This document shows, piece after piece, positions 1 to 7,303 of a stretch of 11,401 nucleotides of DNA. Position 1 is the first letter of the stretch. Each line of letters starts with the position of its first letter. This DNA comes from CAZWUZ01 sp964637655 [NCBI: uncultured bacterium] (GTDB lineage: Bacteria; DAOPZR01): positions 1 to 11,401 of the forward strand of contig CAZWUZ010000111.1 in the NCBI GenBank assembly GCA_964637655.1. Direction: 5' to 3'. A model generated the notes under the pieces. It did no database searches, had not been told where the DNA came from, and saw only the letters and a list, made by a program, of their open reading frames with translations. The translations under genes and the position numbers were made by a program.

Positions 1-23
1 GGCGTTGAACGGTAGCAGGAGCG

Positions 24-60
24 CATGAAAAGAGCGCGGCAGGGAAAAACCCTGCCGCGC
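24..60 (-). terminator. Rho-independent terminator of the PLP-enzyme gene
   Basis: A perfect 11-bp stem (34-44 pairing with 50-60) closes a five-base loop. Read on the minus strand, the stem is followed by a T-rich tract (TCTTTTC). It begins 14 bases past the stop codon of the minus-strand gene, which is the normal place for an intrinsic terminator. Nothing else is recognisable in bases 1-33. Confidence 0.88.
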
Positions 61-74
61 GATGGTGAACGGTA

Positions 75-1538
75 TTACTTGAGCAGGCCGGTGCGCTTGT
101 TGAACTCGGTGATGGCCTCGTCGAGTTCATCCGTATGGGCGAACTTGTCGTCCCAGAACTCCGGATGCCAGAGCTCGTTGATTTCGTCGAACGTTTTGCC
201 CTGCTGCTCGACCCACGTGTAATACTTCAGGTGGTGGAGCGCCTTGCGGTCGTAGAAGGAGAGTTCCTTCATGTAGTCCAGCCCGGCCCCGAGGATGTAC
301 TGCGCGTAGTCGGCGGCCGCCTGCGCGCGGCTGTACTTGCCGCTCTCTTTCGTCAGTTCCTTGAGCCGTGACTGATAAAGTTCGGCGGAATCGGTGAAGA
401 TGGTGAAGACAATATCGTTCTCGTCCATCTCGTAGTACTTCGCCATTTTGATCGCCATGAGCAGGTTGGCGATGCTCGAGATGCCGAGCAGCGGCAGCTG
501 ACTGATGACCGATGCCGACACCTTGCGGCCGGCGAGAAACTTCTGCCCGTCCGGCTCGTTGAACAGGCGCAGCAGCGACATGGTGTGCTCATCGTCGATG
601 GCGATGACCATGTCGGTATTGCGGACGTTGTGGATCCACGGCACATGCTTGTCGCCGATTCCCTCGATGCGGTGGCCGCCGAAGCCGTTGTTGCGCAGCG
701 TCGGGCACTGCACGGCCTCACCCGCGGCGACCTTGACGGCCGGGGCGAGCGTGCGCAGGTAATCGCCGGCGGCGATGGTGCCGGCGGAACCGGTGGTTGA
801 GCAGTAGCCGGCGATGCGTCCGCGCTTGCCGCCCACCTGCTCGAACACCTCGCGGATGGCGTTGCCGGTGACATGGTAGTGCCAGTTGGCGTTGCCGAAT
901 TCCGCGAACTGGTTGAAGATGACGATTTTGTCGCCGCGCGTGCGCGTCAGTTCATGGCACTTGTCGTAGATTTCCTTGACATTGCTCTCGCAGCCCGGGG
1001 TGGCGATGATCTCGCTGGTCTTGATGCTCTTGAGCCAGGTGAAGCGTTCCTTGCTCATCTCCTCGGGGAGGATGGCGATGGCGTCGCAGCCGAGCAGCGC
1101 GCAGTCGAACGCGCCGCCGCGGCAGTAGTTGCCGGTCGACGGCCAGACCGCTTTCTGCTGGCTCGGGTCGAACTGCCCCGTCACGAGGCGCGGGACGAGG
1201 CAGCCGAAGGCCGCGCCCACCTTGTGCGCCCCCGTCGGGAAATACTTACCGACGATACCGATGACGCGGGCGCGCACCCCGGTGATCTCGCGCGGGATCT
1301 CGACGAAATTGACCCCGCCGTAGGAACCGCCCCTTGCGCGCGGTTCGTTTTTCCAGGTGATGCGGAACAGGTTGGTCGGGTTGATGTCCCACAGCCCGAT
1401 CTTCGACAGGCGGGCGCGGATTTCCGCGGAGATGTTGCGCGGATCCATCTGCTGGGCGAACGTCGGGATGATGATGCCGCGTTCCCTGCAGCGCTGCACC
1501 GTCTTTGCCAGCACCTTCTCGTTGATCTTCAGAGCCAT
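75..1538 (-). CDS. PLP-dependent cysteine synthase superfamily (fold-type II) enzyme
   Basis: This 487-residue protein belongs to the tryptophan synthase beta/cysteine synthase superfamily. The sequence shows the expected PLP elements in order: a Schiff-base lysine, K106, in GAHKVGAAF; the substrate/carboxylate loop PSTGN (133-137); a phosphate-binding loop STTGSAGT (247-254); IEGIGDKHVP (291-300), which matches the IQGIGAGFVP region of cysteine synthases; and S384 in TDSAELY, the serine that contacts the PLP ring nitrogen. It is much longer than CysK/CysM (about 300-320 residues), with about 60 extra N-terminal and 90 extra C-terminal residues. The ATG at 1538 follows a GGAGG (1549-1553, 10-base spacing). 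It lies downstream of metX but has its own promoter. Acylated serine or homoserine plus sulfide is the likely chemistry because of metX. The exact substrate is not shown, and another beta-replacement or beta-elimination is possible. It would act in the cytoplasm. Confidence 0.88.
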   Translation of the reverse strand: MALKINEKVLAKTVQRCRERGIIIPTFAQQMDPRNISAEIRARLSKIGLWDINPTNLFRITWKNEPRARGGSYGGVNFVEIPREITGVRARVIGIVGKYFPTGAHKVGAAFGCLVPRLVTGQFDPSQQKAVWPSTGNYCRGGAFDCALLGCDAIAILPEEMSKERFTWLKSIKTSEIIATPGCESNVKEIYDKCHELTRTRGDKIVIFNQFAEFGNANWHYHVTGNAIREVFEQVGGKRGRIAGYCSTTGSAGTIAAGDYLRTLAPAVKVAAGEAVQCPTLRNNGFGGHRIEGIGDKHVPWIHNVRNTDMVIAIDDEHTMSLLRLFNEPDGQKFLAGRKVSASVISQLPLLGISSIANLLMAIKMAKYYEMDENDIVFTIFTDSAELYQSRLKELTKESGKYSRAQAAADYAQYILGAGLDYMKELSFYDRKALHHLKYYTWVEQQGKTFDEINELWHPEFWDDKFAHTDELDEAITEFNKRTGLLK

Positions 1539-1573
1539 GACCGGCTTGCCTCCAGTGGCGTTATGCCGCGACG

Positions 1574-1602
1574 AGTGTATCCTGCCGCACCGAAATTGTC
1601 AA
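1574..1602 (-). promoter_or_regulatory. Sigma-70-type promoter for the PLP-enzyme gene
   Basis: On the minus strand TTGACA (1597-1602) is separated by 17 bases from TACACT (1574-1579). That is a perfect -35, a 4/6 -10 and optimal spacing. The -35 overlaps the metX stop codon (1599-1601). A start near 1567 would give a leader of about 29 bases carrying the GGAGG. The downstream gene can therefore be transcribed apart from metX. Confidence 0.75.
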
Positions 1603-2738
1603 TCGTCAATATGATTGATGAACTGCCGCAGCAGCGGGTTGATTGTGGGGTATTCCACCAGGAACGAATCGTGCCCCGAAGGGGTGTCGACATTGTGCCA
1701 AACCACGTCCTTGTAGAGCGCCTGCAGCACGCTATGCATGCGTCCTGAATGCGCCGGGGGGAAGAGCCAGTCACTGGTGAACGACATGAGCAGCACCTTC
1801 GCGCGGATGCGGGCAAAAGCGTTGGCCAGCGTCCCCCAGTCCTCCTCGAGGTCGTAGAGGTCCATGGCCCGCGTCAGGTAGAGATAGGAGTTGGCGTCGA
1901 AGCGGCGGATGAACTTGTCCCCCTGGTACTGCAGGTAGTTTTCCACCTGAAACTTGCTCTTGAGGTGCAGTCGGGCGCCGTACTGGTCGACCATGCGCCG
2001 CCCGAATTTCTGCTGCATCTTTTCCTCGGAGAGATAGGTGATGTGGCCGATCATCCGCGCCAGCGCGAGCCCGTCACCCGGCCATTCCGCGTTCGGGTAG
2101 TAGTTGCCGTCGCAGAAGCAGGGGTCGTTGACGATGGCCGTGCGCCCGATTTCGTTGAAGGCAATCGCCTGCGGAGAGAGCCGCCAGGTCGTGGCAATGG
2201 GCATGATGCTGCGGCAGAGATACGGGTAGCGGATGGCCCATTCGAGCACCTGCATGCCGCCGAGCGAACCGCCCGCGATGCAGGCGAGCGAACGCACTCC
2301 GAGATGGCGCACCAGTGCCGCCTGCACCTTGACCATATCGTGCACGGTGATGACCGGGAAGGCGAGCCCGTAGGGCTGCCCGGTCGCCGGGTTGAGCGAG
2401 GCGGGCCCGGTCGTCCCCATGCAGCCGCCAAGGCAGTTGCTGCAGATGACAAAGAAGCGGTCGGTGTCGAAGACCCGGCCCGGACCGATGGCCGGGTCCC
2501 ACCAGCCGGGATTCTTGTCGCGCTCGCGGTGCCTGCCGGCGGCATGCGCGTCCCCCGTCAGCGCGTGGATGATGAGGATGGCATTGTCGCCCGCGGCATT
2601 GAGCGTTCCGTAGGTTTCATAGGCGACGGTGACCGGGCCGAACGATCGCCCGCAACCCAACATGACTTCGTCAGGTGCCTGCGCGAATGTCCAGTAGTGC
2701 GTGCGCACCATTCCGACCGAACCGCCAGCTTCCGACAT
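1599..2738 (-). CDS. metX: Homoserine O-acetyltransferase (MetX family)
   Basis: This 379-residue alpha/beta hydrolase-fold acyltransferase transfers an acyl group from acyl-CoA to homoserine, the first committed step of methionine synthesis. The catalytic triad is visible: nucleophile S158 in GGSLGGMQ, D323 in TSDWLFPP and H356 in SGHDSF. Other family marks are HALTGDAHAAG (58-68), GWWD (78-81) and NCLGGCMGTTGP (101-112). Length matches MetX. I place the start at 2738 rather than at a further in-frame start at 2783, because AAAGGGAGA lies just upstream of 2738 while 2783 falls inside the promoter. Some MetX relatives use succinyl-CoA, or acylate serine instead. The PLP gene that follows makes serine acylation (cysteine synthesis) a real alternative. 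Confidence 0.93.
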   Translation of the reverse strand: MSEAGGSVGMVRTHYWTFAQAPDEVMLGCGRSFGPVTVAYETYGTLNAAGDNAILIIHALTGDAHAAGRHRERDKNPGWWDPAIGPGRVFDTDRFFVICSNCLGGCMGTTGPASLNPATGQPYGLAFPVITVHDMVKVQAALVRHLGVRSLACIAGGSLGGMQVLEWAIRYPYLCRSIMPIATTWRLSPQAIAFNEIGRTAIVNDPCFCDGNYYPNAEWPGDGLALARMIGHITYLSEEKMQQKFGRRMVDQYGARLHLKSKFQVENYLQYQGDKFIRRFDANSYLYLTRAMDLYDLEEDWGTLANAFARIRAKVLLMSFTSDWLFPPAHSGRMHSVLQALYKDVVWHNVDTPSGHDSFLVEYPTINPLLRQFINHIDD

Positions 2739-2774
2739 GCGTCTCCCTTTCCGCCGCAAGGCCTGCAACGCGCA

Positions 2775-2802
2775 AGTATACACTATCCCCTGCCGCTGTC
2801 AA
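2775..2802 (-). promoter_or_regulatory. metX promoter
   Basis: Minus-strand TTGACA (2797-2802), 16-base spacer, TATACT (2775-2780): a perfect -35 and a 5/6 -10. The predicted transcript start near 2768 leaves a leader of about 30 bases with the Shine-Dalgarno site. That is too short for a SAM riboswitch, so if metX is sulfur-regulated it is more likely through a DNA-binding protein. Confidence 0.85.
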
Positions 2803-2852
2803 CGCTTACCCAGCGGTTGGTCGCATCCTCTGCCCTCCGTGGCGGATGCGAC

Positions 2853-2880
2853 ATGCACCGCCTGTGCACAGGAAGTGCAC
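2853..2880. repeat. Three 11-bp-phased RTGCAC motifs, possible operator
   Basis: ATGCAC at 2853, GTGCAC at 2864 and GTGCAC at 2875 are spaced exactly 11 bp start to start, about one helical turn, so all would lie on the same face of the DNA. The two GTGCAC copies are themselves palindromes. They sit between the divergent promoters for metX (-35 at 2797-2802) and the DUF115 genes (-35 at 2924-2929). This suits a multi-site operator, but no regulator is visible in the window. Confidence 0.4.
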
Positions 2881-2894
2881 GTGCTGCCGCTGCC

Positions 2895-4286
2895 ATGGAT
2901 GGATTGGCGGCTGCCTCCTGCGGTTGCCGCCGACAGGCCGCGCGTGCTACACTCGGCACCCTGACCGGTGTTCCTGCAGTACGTTACGAACTGATTGATG
3001 CCGGCGGCGACCGTGCCAGCGTGCGCAGCACGCTGCCCGACGGGCGCAGCGTTATGCTGCATTCCACCCGCGACCCGCGCGCCGAAGGGGCGCGGCTTGC
3101 CGCCACCGTGCCCGCGACCGCGACCGTGCTCGTCGCCGGGCTCGGGCTCGGCTGGCATGTCGCCGCGCTGCAGGCGCAGCAGCCGCAGGCACACCTGTAC
3201 GTTGTCGAACCGGACGCGGAACTGCTGGCGCTGGCGCGGCAGCATGGCCCGGCGCTCGCCGCTGACCGGCTGGCCCTGGTGACCGGCAGCGAGGAGGAGA
3301 TTCTCGCGCGGCTGCAGCAGCTGACGCCGGTGCTGCTGGGCGGCGCACTGCTCCTGCACAATCCATCACTGCAGTTGTGGCGTACCCGCCTGCCGCGCCT
3401 GACCGGTCTGCTGGCGGCACAGCAGGTGCAACGCCAGACCGCCGCCCGCCTTGACACGGTCATGCCGGAAAACCTGCGGCACAACCGGGCCGGCGCGGTG
3501 CGCGACCCCGACTATACCGTGCTGCGCGACGTGCTGGCGGGCGGTGTGCCCGCGCTGGTGGCGGCGGGCCCGTCGCTCGACCGCGCGCGAGCGCTGCTGC
3601 ATGCCTGCCGCGACCGCCTGCGTCTGGTGGCGGTCGATACCGCGCTCGCGGCGCTGGTCGACGACGGGCTTGAACCCGACCTGACCGTAGCTATCGACCC
3701 GTTTCCCGCCAATGCCCGGCACTTTACCGCCATCGGCACGCGCGGGCTGCTGGCCTATGCCCCGACCGTGCACCATGCCATCCCGCCGCTCTTCCCCGCC
3801 CGCCGCCGCGCGGCCTTTGCCGCGGCATCCCATCTCCGTGCCTACCCGGAACTCGCCGCGTGGTGGGGCGCGCGCCCGGTTATCGACGGGGGAAGCACTG
3901 TCGCGGTCGTGGCGCTCGAACTCATCCAGCGGCTCGCACCGCCCGGACCGCTACTGCTGATCGGCAGCGATTTCGGGTTTCCCGGCGGCAGCGTCTACGC
4001 GCGCGGCACGCGTTTCCAGCGCGAGGCGGCGCAACAGGCGGGACGCTTCGCCACGGTGGAAACCGCCAACCTGCACGCCATCCGCCGTCACGAAGTCATC
4101 ACCGGCACTGACCTCGCCGGCGGCACGGTGCTGACCCATGCGAATTACTTTTCCTTCCGGCAGGAATGCGAGGCGCGGCTTGCCCGCGCCCCGCACTTCC
4201 GCTATATTCAGCTGGCGGGGGGCGGACTGGCGATGCAGGGGACCGAACCGATGACTGACGCGCAGCTGCGCGCGCTGCTGCTGTGA
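2895..4286 (+). CDS. DUF115/MptE-like (MAF-type) protein, first of a tandem pair
   Basis: A 463-residue protein of the DUF115 (6-hydroxymethylpterin pyrophosphokinase MptE-like) group, which includes the motility-associated Maf proteins linked to flagellin glycosylation with nonulosonic acids. Seen in order: N-terminal YELIDA (31-36); a Rossmann-like AGLGLGWH (81-88); VVEPDAEL (103-110); and the DUF115 core AAGPSLDR (223-230), VDTAL (247-251), DGLEPDLTVAIDP (257-269), a GGST segment (332-335) and LIGSDFGFP (355-363). No membrane segment or signal peptide is clear. It is shorter than typical Maf proteins (about 600 residues). The start is uncertain: ATGs at 2895 and 2853 are in frame, but neither has a good ribosome binding site and both precede a plausible promoter. 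Conserved sequence begins only at about 2985. Its stop overlaps the start of the next paralogue, so the two are co-translated. A role in glycosylation is inferred from the family. Confidence 0.82.
   Translation: MDGLAAASCGCRRQAARATLGTLTGVPAVRYELIDAGGDRASVRSTLPDGRSVMLHSTRDPRAEGARLAATVPATATVLVAGLGLGWHVAALQAQQPQAHLYVVEPDAELLALARQHGPALAADRLALVTGSEEEILARLQQLTPVLLGGALLLHNPSLQLWRTRLPRLTGLLAAQQVQRQTAARLDTVMPENLRHNRAGAVRDPDYTVLRDVLAGGVPALVAAGPSLDRARALLHACRDRLRLVAVDTALAALVDDGLEPDLTVAIDPFPANARHFTAIGTRGLLAYAPTVHHAIPPLFPARRRAAFAAASHLRAYPELAAWWGARPVIDGGSTVAVVALELIQRLAPPGPLLLIGSDFGFPGGSVYARGTRFQREAAQQAGRFATVETANLHAIRRHEVITGTDLAGGTVLTHANYFSFRQECEARLARAPHFRYIQLAGGGLAMQGTEPMTDAQLRALLL
2924..2953 (+). promoter_or_regulatory. 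Putative extended -10 promoter for the DUF115 genes
   Basis: TTGCCG (2924-2929), 18 bases, then TACACT (2948-2953) preceded by TGC, an extended -10. Predicted transcription starts near 2960. That conflicts with the ATG starts at 2895 and 2853 and would leave the first good in-frame codons at CTG 2961 or GTG 3021. Either the box is fortuitous or the first DUF115 gene has an unusual start. Confidence 0.5.
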
Positions 4287-5869
4287 ACTGGAGCGTTGCC
4301 GACGGCACTGTGCCGGTCCCCGTCTACCGCGACGGCACCGCGTATCATTCGCGCTACAATCCGCAGCGCGAGGCGGAGCGCTGGGTGCAGCAGGAACAGG
4401 CGAAGCGCCTGCACCCCGCCGCGGTAGCCATCGTCATCGGCACCGGCTTTGGCTATCACCTGGCGGAACTGCGCGCCGCCTGTCCGGACCTGCCGCTCTT
4501 CGCGCTCGAACCTGACGCGGAACTCGCCGCGCTGGCGCGGACACAGCGCGGGTCGGAACTGCTGCCGCCGGGCACGCGTTTGTTTGCCGGCGACGACTGT
4601 CGCGGCACCGGACTGGCCAATACCATCGTGCAGGCGGCCGGCGGCCTGCAGGGGGTCTGGACGCTGGTGCATCCTGTGGCGCTGCGCTATTATCCCGACG
4701 CGGTGAAGGAAATCCTCGCGCAGTTGCAGCTGGGGATGGCGTTCGACCTGACCTCGCTCTGCACCGAGCAGCATTTCGCCCTGCTCTGGCTGCGCAATGC
4801 GCTCGCCAACCTGCCGCATACGCTGCGTGCCTGTGCGGCGAACACGCTGCGCGTGCTGCCGGCGCGCGTCCCCGCGGTCATCATCGGGGCCAGTCCGCAT
4901 CTCGACGCGCATCTCGACACGCTGCGCGACCTCGCCGGGCGGGTGCTGCTCGTCGCCTGCGACACCGCGCTCACCCCGCTGACGGAAGCCGGCATCAAGC
5001 CGCATCTGGTAGTCTGTGCCGACCCGCAGCAGGCAAATACCGAACATTTCACGGGGCAGGACCGCAGCATTCCGCTGGTCTTCGACACGGCTGTCTACCC
5101 GGATATCTGGGAGCGGCACGACGCTGAACTGCTCTTTGCCGGCGATGTCGGCACCCCGCTGGCCCGGTTCCTCGCCGCGCGCGGCGGCGCCATTTCCGAC
5201 TGGCTCGCCGGCGGGTCGGTGGCGTCCATCGCGCTGCAGGCGGCCTGGCAGGCGGGCGCAGGGGAATGCCGTTTCGTCGGCATCGACTATGCCTACCCCG
5301 CGGGGCGGGTCTACGCGCGTGGTACGCGGTCGCACCGGCTGCTGCTGGAAAAGGCGGAGCGTTTTGTCCCGCCCGATACCGGCGAGCGTCTCTCGCTGCT
5401 GGCGCGTCACGCGGACGGCACGCCGCTCTCCGACCCGATGCTCCGGCAGTACGCCGACTGGATGAACGATTACGCCGCGCGCTGCGGCTGCCCCTGCTAT
5501 CGCAGCGACGAGGAATCGCTGCTGACACTGCCGCGGCGCGACCTGCGCGAACTCTGCGCCCGCCCGCCTGCCGACATTGTCCTGCAGGGAAAACCGCTCC
5601 CCTGGTCGCCGGCGCTGGTGCGCGCGGCGCTGGAGGAGCTGCAGGCGGAGCTGCAGGCCTGGGAACAGGGAAACGTGACGGTCTGGCGTGCGCGGGGCAC
5701 GACGGCAGCGGGCGCGTTTGTCATCGCGCTGCTGCCGGTGGCATGGCGCGCTGTCTGCGGAGAGGCCCCCGAGGCCGCGGCTGCCATGCACCGCGAAATG
5801 GCGGCGGTTTTCCCGGAAGCGCGGCGGCTGCTGGCGGCGGCGGTTGACATTGTCCCGGACGTCAAGTAG
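4283..5869 (+). CDS. DUF115/MptE-like (MAF-type) protein, second of the tandem pair
   Basis: A 528-residue paralogue of the preceding protein. Shared landmarks are YHSRYNPQREAERW (21-34), IGTGFGYH (52-59), LEPDAEL (75-81), the DUF115 core GASPHLD (202-208), CDTAL (226-230), AGIKPHLVVCADP (236-248), GGSVASIAL (310-318) and FVGIDYAYP (331-339), then VYARGT as in its partner. The GPSL motif of the first copy is SPHL here, so the two may not be equivalent. The roughly 90-residue C-terminal tail after the core is helical-looking and has no counterpart in the first protein. Translation starts at GTG 4283, overlapping the upstream TGA by four bases (GTGA). No ribosome binding site is seen, which points to coupling by termination-reinitiation. 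A small hairpin (GCAGC/GCTGC, 4262-4278) precedes the junction. Function is inferred: surface or flagellar glycosylation. Confidence 0.85.
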   Translation: MNWSVADGTVPVPVYRDGTAYHSRYNPQREAERWVQQEQAKRLHPAAVAIVIGTGFGYHLAELRAACPDLPLFALEPDAELAALARTQRGSELLPPGTRLFAGDDCRGTGLANTIVQAAGGLQGVWTLVHPVALRYYPDAVKEILAQLQLGMAFDLTSLCTEQHFALLWLRNALANLPHTLRACAANTLRVLPARVPAVIIGASPHLDAHLDTLRDLAGRVLLVACDTALTPLTEAGIKPHLVVCADPQQANTEHFTGQDRSIPLVFDTAVYPDIWERHDAELLFAGDVGTPLARFLAARGGAISDWLAGGSVASIALQAAWQAGAGECRFVGIDYAYPAGRVYARGTRSHRLLLEKAERFVPPDTGERLSLLARHADGTPLSDPMLRQYADWMNDYAARCGCPCYRSDEESLLTLPRRDLRELCARPPADIVLQGKPLPWSPALVRAALEELQAELQAWEQGNVTVWRARGTTAAGAFVIALLPVAWRAVCGEAPEAAAAMHREMAAVFPEARRLLAAAVDIVPDVK

Positions 5870-5903
5870 AAATATCTCAACTACTCTCACGCGGAGGCGG
5901 ACG

Positions 5904-7112
5904 ATGCAGCAGTTGACCGGCAGGGCAGTGGTGGCACAGGGGGGCGGTCCGACCGCCGTCATCAATCAGAGCATGGTGGGGGTCGCGCTGACCGCGCGCC
6001 GCTACCCGCAGATTACGCAGGTCTACGGCGCGTTGCACGGGGTCAACGGGGTCATCAACGAGAACTTCGTCGACCTGTCGATGGCGCCCGCAGCCAACCT
6101 CGAAGCAGTGGCCGGCACCGTCTCCGCCGGGCTGTTCTCGACCCGCGACAAGCCGGATGTCGAGTACTGCAAGAAGATGTTCACCGTACTGCAGGCGCAC
6201 GGGGTGCGCTACTTTTTCTACTGCGGCGGCAACGATTCCGCCGATACCTGCCGCATCGTCAGCGAGGAGTCGCAGCAGCAGGGCTACGACCTCAACGTCA
6301 TCCATGTCCCCAAGACCATCGATAACGACCTGCGCGTGACCGACCATTGCCCGGGCTTCGGTTCCGCGGCGAAATTCGTCGCCTCGGCCTTCGCCGGCGC
6401 CTCGCTCGACAATGCCGCCATCCCGGGCGTCTACATCGGTATCGTCATGGGCCGGCACGCGGGTTTCCTTACCGCCGCCGCCGCGCTCGCGCGCCGCTAC
6501 GAGGGGGATGGGCCGCACCTCATCTACCTGCCCGAGCGTCCGTTCAGCAGCGACAAATTCTGTGCTGACGTCGACGCCATGATGAAAAAACACGGGCGCT
6601 GCGTGATTGCCGTCTCCGAAGGAATCAGCGACGACAAGGGCGAGGCCATTGCCGCCAAACTGCTGGGCGGGGAGAAGGACGCGCACGGCAACGTGCAGCT
6701 GTCGGGAAGCGGGGCGCTGGGCGACCTGCTGGCGAAGGAACTCAAGGAGAAGCTGAAGATCAAGCGCGTGCGTGCCGACACCTACGGCTACCTGCAGCGC
6801 TGTTTCCCCGGGGTGGTCAGCGAGGTGGATGCCCGCGAAGCACGCGCGGTCGGCGAAATGGCGGTGATGTTTGCCGCCGCCGGGCAGTCCGGGTCGGTCG
6901 CCATCCGCCGCATCGGCGATTACGCGGTTGACTATATGCTCACCCCGCTGCATACGGTGGCGCGGGAAACCAAGCATGTCCCGGACGAGTTCATCTGTAC
7001 CGCGGGCAACGACGTCACGCCGGCGTTCATCGCCTATGCCCGCCCGCTTATCGGCGTCATGCCGCTGTGCGAGCGCATTGCCGCGCCGGCGGTGCCGAAA
7101 CTGAAAAAGTAG
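5904..7112 (+). CDS. pfp: Pyrophosphate-dependent 6-phosphofructokinase (PfkA superfamily)
   Basis: A 402-residue phosphofructokinase that interconverts fructose 6-phosphate and fructose 1,6-bisphosphate in glycolysis/gluconeogenesis. Motifs in order are AQGGGPTAVIN (11-21), GGNDS (108-112), PKTIDND (136-142) with catalytic D140, MGRHAG (182-187) and PERPF (210-214). The D in GGND, where ATP enzymes have G (GGDG), and the K of PKTIDND, where they have G (PGTIDND), are the two known marks of pyrophosphate rather than ATP use. The first D of the usual GGDD is N here, as I recall in one branch of this family. Length fits the ~400-residue PPi clade. The ATG at 5904 has GGAGG at 5893-5897. It lies 34 bp after the second DUF115 gene with no promoter between them, so it is probably in the same operon. 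The original part of the reading frame upstream of 5904 is only out-of-frame DUF115 sequence. Confidence 0.92.
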   Translation: MQQLTGRAVVAQGGGPTAVINQSMVGVALTARRYPQITQVYGALHGVNGVINENFVDLSMAPAANLEAVAGTVSAGLFSTRDKPDVEYCKKMFTVLQAHGVRYFFYCGGNDSADTCRIVSEESQQQGYDLNVIHVPKTIDNDLRVTDHCPGFGSAAKFVASAFAGASLDNAAIPGVYIGIVMGRHAGFLTAAAALARRYEGDGPHLIYLPERPFSSDKFCADVDAMMKKHGRCVIAVSEGISDDKGEAIAAKLLGGEKDAHGNVQLSGSGALGDLLAKELKEKLKIKRVRADTYGYLQRCFPGVVSEVDAREARAVGEMAVMFAAAGQSGSVAIRRIGDYAVDYMLTPLHTVARETKHVPDEFICTAGNDVTPAFIAYARPLIGVMPLCERIAAPAVPKLKK

Positions 7113-7118
7113 CACGAC

Positions 7119-7150
7119 CGGGGGCGGCGCCATCACGAGTGCAGCCCCCG
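7119..7150 (+). terminator. Weak hairpin terminator after pfp
   Basis: A perfect 7-bp stem (CGGGGGC at 7119-7125 with GCCCCCG at 7144-7150) encloses an 18-base loop. It is followed only by ATTTG rather than a long T run. It begins 7 bases past the pfp stop and just before the tRNA promoter. It may be a weak terminator or a 3'-end stabilising hairpin. Confidence 0.45.
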
Positions 7151-7152
7151 AT

Positions 7153-7182
7153 TTGACAGCATGCGGCTGTCCATGATATAGA
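7153..7182 (+). promoter_or_regulatory. tRNA-Thr promoter
   Basis: TTGACA (7153-7158), 18-base spacer, TATAGA (7177-7182). The predicted start near 7190 lies about six bases before the mature tRNA 5' end. A perfect -35 box so close to a tRNA gene is typical of stable RNA promoters. Confidence 0.65.
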
Positions 7183-7195
7183 GCAGCGTCAACAT

Positions 7196-7271
7196 GCCCG
7201 CGTAGCTCAGTCGGCAGAGCATTGCCATGGTAAGGCAAAGGTCGTCGGTTCGATTCCGACCGCGGGCTCCA
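7196..7271 (+). tRNA. tRNA-Thr (anticodon GGU)
   Basis: 76 nucleotides with a full cloverleaf: acceptor GCCCGCG (7196-7202) with CGCGGGC (7261-7267); D stem GCTC/GAGC; anticodon stem TTGCC/GGCAA around loop ATGGTAA, giving anticodon GGT at 7229-7231; variable loop AGGTC; T stem GTCGG/CCGAC with loop TTCGATT; discriminator T and encoded CCA (7269-7271). The GGT anticodon reads threonine codons ACC and ACU. The anticodon arm and variable loop resemble E. coli tRNA-Thr(GGU). The next gene starts only 32 bases after the CCA with no clear promoter of its own, so the tRNA and that mRNA may share a transcript. Confidence 0.96.
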
Positions 7272-7303
7272 TTTCATTCGCGCTCCGGGCGCGGAGGTTT
7301 TCC

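Noticed and set aside
873-1748. 291-codon plus-strand frame opposite the PLP enzyme
   Set aside because: Overlaps the conserved PLP-binding motifs on the other strand and has no ribosome binding site or recognisable domain.
1749-2852. Open plus-strand frame running opposite metX and into the first DUF115 gene
   Set aside because: It is antisense to a clearly conserved MetX with its catalytic triad. The translation is low-complexity Arg/Ala/Val-rich sequence with no family features, as expected from GC-rich codon bias.
2739-2852. SAM or other riboswitch upstream of metX
   Set aside because: The predicted transcript leader is only about 30 bases, too short for a riboswitch.
2853-2880. CRISPR-like or iteron origin array
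   Set aside because: Only three 6-bp motifs at 11-bp spacing, with no longer repeats, spacers or AT-rich unwinding region; an operator is the more modest reading.
4208-5965. 585-codon open frame on the minus strand opposite the second DUF115 gene
   Set aside because: Shadow of GC-rich coding; the product is Arg/Gln-rich without motifs, and the plus-strand frame has recognisable DUF115 motifs.
5877-7277. 466-codon minus-strand frame opposite pfp
   Set aside because: Antisense to all pfp motifs and running through the tRNA gene; no independent evidence of coding.
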